Below, piece by piece: positions 1 to 5,590 of a stretch of 5,590 nt of DNA. Location: the NCBI GenBank assembly GCA_029240475.1, contig JAREAF010000241.1:1-5590 (forward strand), given 5' to 3'. Below the pieces are notes generated by a model that saw only the letters and a program-made list of their open reading frames with translations, searched no databases and was not told the DNA's origin. The DNA is from Rhodospirillales bacterium. GTDB lineage: Bacteria > Pseudomonadota > Alphaproteobacteria > JAREAF01. The position numbers and the translations under genes are program-made. Each line of letters begins with the position of its first letter. The first letter of the stretch is position 1.

Positions 1-1
1 C

Positions 2-328
2 ATCGCGCTCGCGGTCGTGCTCGCCTTCTTCTTCGGCTATGCGCTGACGGTCGTGCCGCTGTTCCGCGCGCGCCTGGGATGGCGCACCGTGCTTGCAACC
101 GCGCTCGCCGCCGACACCGCCTCGATCACGGTCATGGAGATCGTCGACAACGCGATCCTGCTGATCATCCCCGGAGCGATGGATGCGGGGCTGGACACGG
201 CCCTGTTCTGGGGCTCGCTCGCCGCCGCGCTGGCGATCGCCGCGGTCGCGGCCTTCCCGGTCAATCGCTACCTGATCCAGCGCGGCCGCGGGCACGCCGT
301 GGTGCACGCCCATCACGGGCATCATTGA
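2..328 (+). CDS. DUF4396-type integral membrane protein, C-terminal part (5'-truncated by window edge)
   Basis: The open frame runs in from the left edge and ends at TGA 326-328, giving 108 visible residues. The GTG at position 17 is internal, because the frame is open and hydrophobic before it. Three hydrophobic segments are visible. The first (about residues 1-20) ends in FFFGYALTVVPLF. The second carries the spaced pattern ALAADTASITVMEIVDNAI followed by IPG. The third contains FWGSLAAALAIAAVAAFPVN. The combination of GY-LT-PL, AD-SI-ME, PG, FW and PVN-LI-GHA-H is what I recognise as the DUF4396 family, an uncharacterised bacterial membrane family. The protein ends in a histidine-rich tail with six His in the last 11 residues (VVHAHHGHH end), which could bind a metal; that is inference. 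The family assignment is from memory of its pattern. The function is unknown, and the next gene is convergent, so no operon partner is visible. Confidence 0.75.
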   Translation: MALAVVLAFFFGYALTVVPLFRARLGWRTVLATALAADTASITVMEIVDNAILLIIPGAMDAGLDTALFWGSLAAALAIAAVAAFPVNRYLIQRGRGHAVVHAHHGHH

Positions 329-340
329 CCGGCGAGCCTG

Positions 341-358
341 CGGCCACACCCCTGGCCG
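341..358. terminator. GC hairpin between convergent genes, possible terminator
   Basis: CGGCCA (341-346) and TGGCCG (353-358) form a perfect 6-bp stem around a 6-nt loop, 12 bp after the DUF4396 stop and 22 bp before the stop of the convergent small gene. An alternative pairing TGCGG (339-343) with CCGCA (360-364) overlaps it. Neither strand has a T-tract after the stem, so this is not a canonical intrinsic terminator. Its location between two convergent stops is the main argument for a role. In DNA this GC-rich a stem of this size can occur by chance. Confidence 0.3.
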
Positions 359-380
359 TCCGCACCGGAAATCCTGCTGA

Positions 381-626
381 TCAGACGTTCCGCGCAAGTT
401 GCAGCGGAGGTCCGTCGGCCGATTCTGACCGCGTGACTGGCTGCGCCGGCGCCATCGGCTCTGCCGAGCGGGCCGGCTCGGCCGGTGCCGCTTTCTTCCG
501 GGCGAACTCTTCGCTGTCCAATAGGAGGTCCAGAAGCGTGCCAGGATCTCGGATGAGGATTTCGGCGACCACGGAAACCAAACCAATCAGAAGAAGCGAG
601 GCGATAAGCCACGCGATTGCGTGCAT
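381..626 (-). CDS. Small single-pass membrane protein of unknown function, 81 residues
   Basis: I do not recognise a family. The chosen ATG (626-624) is preceded by a perfect AGGAGG at 640-635 with an 8-nt spacer. That decides the start over an in-frame upstream codon at 725, which would put a leader with strong inverted repeats into the protein. Residues 4-25 form one continuous hydrophobic helix (AIAWLIASLLLIGLVSVVAE). A short amphipathic stretch with leucines and acidic residues follows (about 27-41, DPGTLLDLLLDSEEF), then a basic patch RKK (43-45). The C-terminal half (46-81) is rich in Ala, Pro, Ser and Glu and is probably disordered. There is no cleavable signal-peptide pattern with an AXA site after the helix, so a membrane-anchored protein is more likely than a secreted one. 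It converges on the DUF4396 gene and diverges from the VOC gene, so it is probably a single-gene transcript. The clean ribosome-binding site and coherent membrane helix argue that it is real; no homology is claimed. Confidence 0.6.
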   Translation of the reverse strand: MHAIAWLIASLLLIGLVSVVAEILIRDPGTLLDLLLDSEEFARKKAAPAEPARSAEPMAPAQPVTRSESADGPPLQLARNV

Positions 627-634
627 GACCACGT

Positions 635-640
635 CCTCCT
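635..640 (-). promoter_or_regulatory. Strong Shine-Dalgarno site of the small membrane protein gene
   Basis: The minus strand reads AGGAGG with an 8-nt spacer (ACGTGGTC) before ATG 626. This is the best ribosome-binding site in the window and fixes the start of the 81-residue protein. Confidence 0.75.
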
Positions 641-642
641 CG

Positions 643-677
643 GCGAGAGCAGCTGCGGTCTCGCTTCCAGCGAGAGC
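643..677 (-). repeat. Overlapping inverted and direct repeats in the leader of the small membrane protein gene
   Basis: On the plus strand GCGAGAGC occurs at 643-650 and again at 670-677, with the complementary TCTCGC between them at 659-664. In the minus-strand transcript the middle segment can pair either with the upstream copy or with the downstream copy. The first pairing is a 7-bp stem, 669-675 with 659-665, with a 3-nt loop. The second is a 6-bp stem, 659-664 with 643-648, with a 10-nt loop. The two pairings exclude each other. The second stem ends 2 nt before the AGGAGG site. The repeats are seen directly; a regulatory role is inference. Confidence 0.4.
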
Positions 678-739
678 ATCAGCCTGGCGGTGCCACGAGG
701 ACGGGGTCTGTGGCAAAACGCACATTCGCCGGAAGATCT

Positions 740-761
740 GGAGCGCTCTTGGAGCGAGCTT
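740..761. repeat. Tandem 11-bp direct repeat in the divergent spacer
   Basis: GGAGCGCTCTT (740-750) is followed immediately by GGAGCGAGCTT (751-761). They match at 9 of 11 positions. The 11-bp period is about one helical turn, as in operator sites bound on one DNA face, but no regulator gene is next to it. It lies about 115 bp upstream of the small gene's start and just over 30 bp upstream of the -35-like TTGACG. Confidence 0.35.
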
Positions 762-772
762 GCGGAAGAGCG
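744..772. repeat. 7-bp inverted repeat overlapping the tandem repeat
   Basis: CGCTCTT (744-750) and AAGAGCG (766-772) are perfect inverted copies separated by 15 bp. This could be a hairpin in RNA or a spaced operator in DNA. No T-tract follows on either strand, so a terminator is unlikely. A chance origin cannot be excluded. Confidence 0.3.
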
Positions 773-793
773 ATCACGCGCGCGCGACCCGCC

Positions 794-820
794 TTGACGC
801 AACCATGCCGAGCTTAGAGT
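794..820 (+). promoter_or_regulatory. Weak candidate promoter for the VOC gene
   Basis: TTGACG (794-799) resembles the -35 box favoured by alphaproteobacterial housekeeping sigma factors. TAGAGT (815-820) is a 4-of-6 match to a -10 box. The 15-bp spacing is shorter than the usual 16-18. Transcription would begin about 830, leaving a short leader with AGGAG at 842-846 before the probable start at 858. Confidence 0.3.
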
Positions 821-857
821 GTGTCCGACAAGCCCGAAACCAGGAGTGTCGTTCCGC

Positions 858-1228
858 TTGCTTGACCATCTCTCGCTCGGCGTGACCGACCTCGCGCGCG
901 CCACGCGCTCCTACGATGCCGCCTTCGCGCCGCTCGGCTACGGACGGCAGCTCGCCAACGAGCGCGAGGCGGCTTACGGGCCCGAGGGAGCGCCGACCTT
1001 CTGGCTCTATCCGGTAGAGCCCGGCCAGAGCGTCGTCGGCGCGGGCACGCACATCGCGCTCTCCGCCCGAACCGGGCGGCGGTCGAGGCCGCCCATGCGG
1101 CGGCGCTCGCGGCGGGCGGCCGCTCGGTGCGGGCGCCGGGGCTTCGGCCCGAGATCAGCGAGAGCTATTTCGGCGCGGTGCTGCTCGACCCGGACGGGCA
1201 CAAGCTGGAGCTGGTGGCGGCGGGCTGA
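858..1228 (+). pseudogene. VOC-family (glyoxalase/bleomycin-resistance/dioxygenase fold) protein, broken by a one-base frameshift
   Basis: The first frame reads MLDHLSLGVTDLARA, later LGYGRQLA, then THIALSA, and breaks at 1065-1069. The family-like sequence resumes one frame over with PNRAAVEAAHAAALAAGG, then SYFGAVLLDPDGHKLELV, and stops at TGA 1226-1228. Joining the two pieces gives 123 residues, normal for a single-domain VOC protein. The expected VOC metal triad is present: His4 (DHLSL), His65 (THIAL) and Glu118 (KLELV). Restoring one C in the CCC run at 1066-1068 would make the gene whole. VOC proteins act on small molecules (lyases, dioxygenases, thiol transferases); the substrate cannot be told here. 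I chose the TTG at 858 because homologues typically begin M-L/I-D-H and AGGAG lies at 842-846, 11 nt upstream; the frame is also open from a GTG at 819. Without correction the frame runs on to 1382, past the family's end and antisense to sucB. The lesion is either real (recent, as no other damage is seen) or a sequencing error. Confidence 0.8.
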
Positions 1229-1235
1229 ACCCGCC
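1219..1235. terminator. Bidirectional hairpin between the convergent VOC gene and sucB
   Basis: GGCGGG (1219-1224) and CCCGCC (1230-1235) form a perfect 6-bp GC stem with a 5-nt loop that contains the VOC stop codon. The stem abuts the sucB stop at 1236-1238. It sits where both transcripts should end. There is no T-tract on either side, so if it terminates it is not of the classical intrinsic type. Confidence 0.4.
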
Positions 1236-2537
1236 TCAAATCTCCAGCAGCAGCCGCTGCGGGTCCTCCACCGCCTCCTTGAGGCGCACGAGGAACGTCA
1301 CCGCCTCGCGCCCGTCGACCAGCCGGTGGTCGTAGGAGAGCGCGAGATACATCATCGGCCGGATCTCGAGCTTGCCGGATAGGGCGACCGGGCGCTCCTG
1401 GATCTTGTGCATACCGAGGATGCCCGATTGCGGCGGGTTGAGGATCGGCGTCGACATGAGCGAGCCATAGACCCCGCCATTGGAGATGGTGAAGGTGCCG
1501 CCGCCGAGCTCGTCCAGGCTCAGCTTGCCGTCGCGCGCGCGGCGGCCGAAATCGGCGATCTTGGCCTCGATCTCGGCGAAGGAGAGCCGGTCGCAATCGC
1601 GCACGACCGGCACGACGAGACCCTGCTCGGTGCCGACCGCCACGCCGATATTGTAATAGTTCTTGTAGACGATCTCCTCGCCGTCGATCTCGGCATTGAC
1701 GGCGGGCACCTCCTTCAGCGCCAGCACCGCCGCCTTCACGAAGAAGGACATGAAGCCGAGCTTCGTGCCGTGCTTCTTCTCGAACCCGTCTTTCAGGCGC
1801 GCGCGCAGCGCCATCACCTCGCTCATATCCACCTCGTTGAAGGTGGTGAGCATGGCGGCGGTGTTCTGCGCCTCCTTCAGCCGCTCGGCGATGCGCTTGC
1901 GCAGCCGAGACATGCGCACGCGCTCCTCGCGTTCGCCGGGCACGGCCGACCGTGCGGCGGGAGCCGGAGCGGGGCGCGCAGGCTGAGGCTGCGGCTGCGA
2001 TTGCGGCTGAGACCGCGCCTCGCCCGCGGGCGCGCCGCGCTGCTCGAGGAAGCGGAGCACGTCCTCCTTGGTCAGGCGTCCGTTCTTGCCCGAAGCGGGG
2101 ATGTGGGCCGGGTCGAGCCGGTTCTCGGAGATCAGCTTGCGCACGGCCGGCGAGAGCGGGGTGTCCGCTTCCATGAGATCGGGGGCGGGCTCGGCGTCCG
2201 CGGCAGGGACCTTCGGCTGGGCCTTGGCCTCGGCTGCCTTCGTGACGGCGGCAGCGGGCGCAGCCTCTGCCTTCTTGGGCGCGGGCTTCGGAGCCGCTGC
2301 GGCGCCGTCGCCGATCACGCCCAGGACCGCGCCGACCTCGACCGTCGCGCCCTCCGCGACGCGGATCTCGGAGAGGGTGCCGGCCGCGGTCGCGTTCACT
2401 TCCAGCGAGACCTTGTCGGTCTCCAGCTCCACCAGCGGCTCATCGACGGTCACCGCCTCGCCGGGCTGCTTCAGCCACTTCGCCACCGTCGCCTCGGTCA
2501 CCGATTCGCCGAGCGTCGGGACCACGATCTCCGTCAT
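1236..2537 (-). CDS. sucB: Dihydrolipoyllysine succinyltransferase, E2 core of 2-oxoglutarate dehydrogenase
   Basis: The enzyme transfers the succinyl group from a swinging lipoyl arm to CoA, forming succinyl-CoA in the TCA cycle, and forms the cytoplasmic core on which E1 and E3 assemble. The 433 residues fit the family, slightly long because of extended linkers. Residues 1-77 form one lipoyl domain (VVPTLGESVTEATV), with the lipoylated lysine K42 in ELETDKVSLEV. An Ala/Pro/Lys linker follows (about 78-123). A peripheral subunit-binding domain occupies about 126-163 (LSPAVRKLI ... GKNGRLTKEDV). A Gln-Pro/Ala-Pro linker spans about 171-201. The catalytic acyltransferase domain runs from about 206 to the end, with the active-site motif SYDHRLVDGR (H404 and D408 of HxxxDG). 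The single lipoyl domain and the TLGESVTE start favour the succinyl over the acetyl enzyme. The start is the ATG at 2537-2535, because the lipoyl domain begins there and AGAGGA lies 7 nt upstream. It follows sucA by 19 bp and is surely co-transcribed with it. No lpd follows in the window. Confidence 0.97.
   Translation of the reverse strand: MTEIVVPTLGESVTEATVAKWLKQPGEAVTVDEPLVELETDKVSLEVNATAAGTLSEIRVAEGATVEVGAVLGVIGDGAAAAPKPAPKKAEAAPAAAVTKAAEAKAQPKVPAADAEPAPDLMEADTPLSPAVRKLISENRLDPAHIPASGKNGRLTKEDVLRFLEQRGAPAGEARSQPQSQPQPQPARPAPAPAARSAVPGEREERVRMSRLRKRIAERLKEAQNTAAMLTTFNEVDMSEVMALRARLKDGFEKKHGTKLGFMSFFVKAAVLALKEVPAVNAEIDGEEIVYKNYYNIGVAVGTEQGLVVPVVRDCDRLSFAEIEAKIADFGRRARDGKLSLDELGGGTFTISNGGVYGSLMSTPILNPPQSGILGMHKIQERPVALSGKLEIRPMMYLALSYDHRLVDGREAVTFLVRLKEAVEDPQRLLLEI
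1981..2010 (-). repeat. Imperfect hexanucleotide repeat coding the Gln-Pro linker of SucB
   Basis: Five hexamers in a row follow the pattern GGCTGA/GGCTGC/GATTGC on the plus strand. They encode the alternating Gln-Pro/Ser part of residues 176-186 (SQPQSQPQPQP) in the flexible linker between the subunit-binding and catalytic domains. Such repeats can change length by slippage in multiples of two residues without breaking the frame. Confidence 0.6.
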
Positions 2538-2544
2538 TCCCCTG

Positions 2545-2550
2545 TCCTCT
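2545..2550 (-). promoter_or_regulatory. Shine-Dalgarno site of sucB
   Basis: AGAGGA on the minus strand, 7 nt before ATG 2537, lies inside the 19-bp sucA-sucB gap. It supports the sucB start and independent initiation within the shared transcript. Confidence 0.65.
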
Positions 2551-2556
2551 TCGCTT

Positions 2557-5448
<2,892 letters not shown>

Positions 5449-5511
5449 GTCTGCTGAAAGGGCGAGGAGGATGAGGGCATGAGCCCGCGTCGGAACTGAT
5501 AACGCCCAGCC

Positions 5512-5527
5512 TTTATATAGGTCTTAA
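5512..5527 (-). promoter_or_regulatory. sucA upstream AT-rich box: -10-like TATATAA and near-match CtrA-type site
   Basis: In an otherwise GC-rich leader the minus strand reads TTAA-GACCTAT-ATAAA. TATATA (5519-5514) or TATAAA (5517-5512) is a good -10 candidate, giving a leader of roughly 60 nt before ATG 5448. No convincing -35 hexamer stands 16-18 bp upstream. The same bases match the alphaproteobacterial CtrA consensus TTAA-N7-TTAA at 7 of 8 positions (5527-5513). Which protein binds, if any, is inference; that this is the promoter region of sucAB is likely from position and composition. Confidence 0.4.
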
Positions 5528-5590
5528 TCTGAACGGCGCATCGGCGCAGGGGCGATTTGCGGGCCATGTCGGTCACGCCGCCTCGCGGAC
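5528..5590. other. Window edge upstream of sucA: no gene established
   Basis: The minus strand enters with a short open frame ending in TGA at 5575-5573 (VREAA then stop), which could be the tail of an upstream gene such as another TCA-cycle gene. On the plus strand an ATG at 5565 opens a frame (MSVTPPRG) to the window edge and could be a divergent start, but lacks a convincing Shine-Dalgarno site. The visible part is too short to choose. Confidence 0.2.

Noticed and set aside
627..725. Longer 114-residue version of the small membrane protein starting at 725
   Set aside because: The added 33 residues are not family-like, the upstream start has no ribosome-binding site, and the ATG at 626 has a perfect AGGAGG at ideal distance.
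79..885. A 268-codon plus-strand frame overlapping the DUF4396 tail and the small gene
   Set aside because: It is Arg/Ala-rich with no domain, crosses two better supported genes and a spacer with regulatory-looking repeats, and has no ribosome-binding site.
1065..1070. Programmed -1 frameshift in the VOC gene
   Set aside because: The bases CGCCCGA do not form an X-XXY-YYZ slippery site and the P-site tRNA could not re-pair well after slipping. A lost C is simpler.
5465..5499. Plus-strand AGGAGG (5465-5470), 8 nt before ATG 5479, suggesting a divergent gene
   Set aside because: The frame stops after six codons (TGA at 5497-5499). The purine run is explained as the complement of the pyrimidine-rich sucA leader. 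A leader peptide for a divergent gene beyond the edge cannot be excluded but has no support.

Overview
The window looks like a chromosomal segment from a GC-rich alphaproteobacterium. The evidence is the high GC of both coding and non-coding DNA, a 2-oxoglutarate dehydrogenase E1 subunit of alphaproteobacterial style (for example the GHNEGDEP motif), and compact sucA-sucB organisation. I cannot name a genus from sequence alone.

Layout, left to right. Positions 2-328 (+) hold the C-terminal part of a DUF4396-type membrane protein with a His-rich tail; its start lies outside the window. A GC hairpin separates it from a convergent gene at 381-626 (-), an unrecognised 81-residue single-pass membrane protein with a very good Shine-Dalgarno sequence. 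A 231-bp divergent spacer (627-857) carries competing leader hairpins, an 11-bp tandem repeat, a longer-looped inverted repeat and a weak promoter candidate. At 858-1228 (+) lies a VOC (glyoxalase/dioxygenase-fold) gene that is full length in similarity but broken by a single one-base deletion near 1066-1068. It ends 7 bp from the convergent sucB.

The rest is core metabolism on the minus strand. sucA (2557-5448) and sucB (1236-2537) lie 19 bp apart and encode the E1 and E2 subunits of the 2-oxoglutarate dehydrogenase complex, which converts 2-oxoglutarate to succinyl-CoA in the TCA cycle. The E3 subunit (lpd) is not downstream within the window, so it must be supplied from elsewhere. Upstream of sucA is an AT-richer leader with a TATATAA box, a near-match to a CtrA-type site, and no obvious Shine-Dalgarno sequence.

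I found no mobile element, CRISPR array, RNA gene or defence-like system. The window is mostly ordinary. What deserves a second look is the frameshifted VOC gene, the leader of the small membrane protein and the unusual sucA leader.
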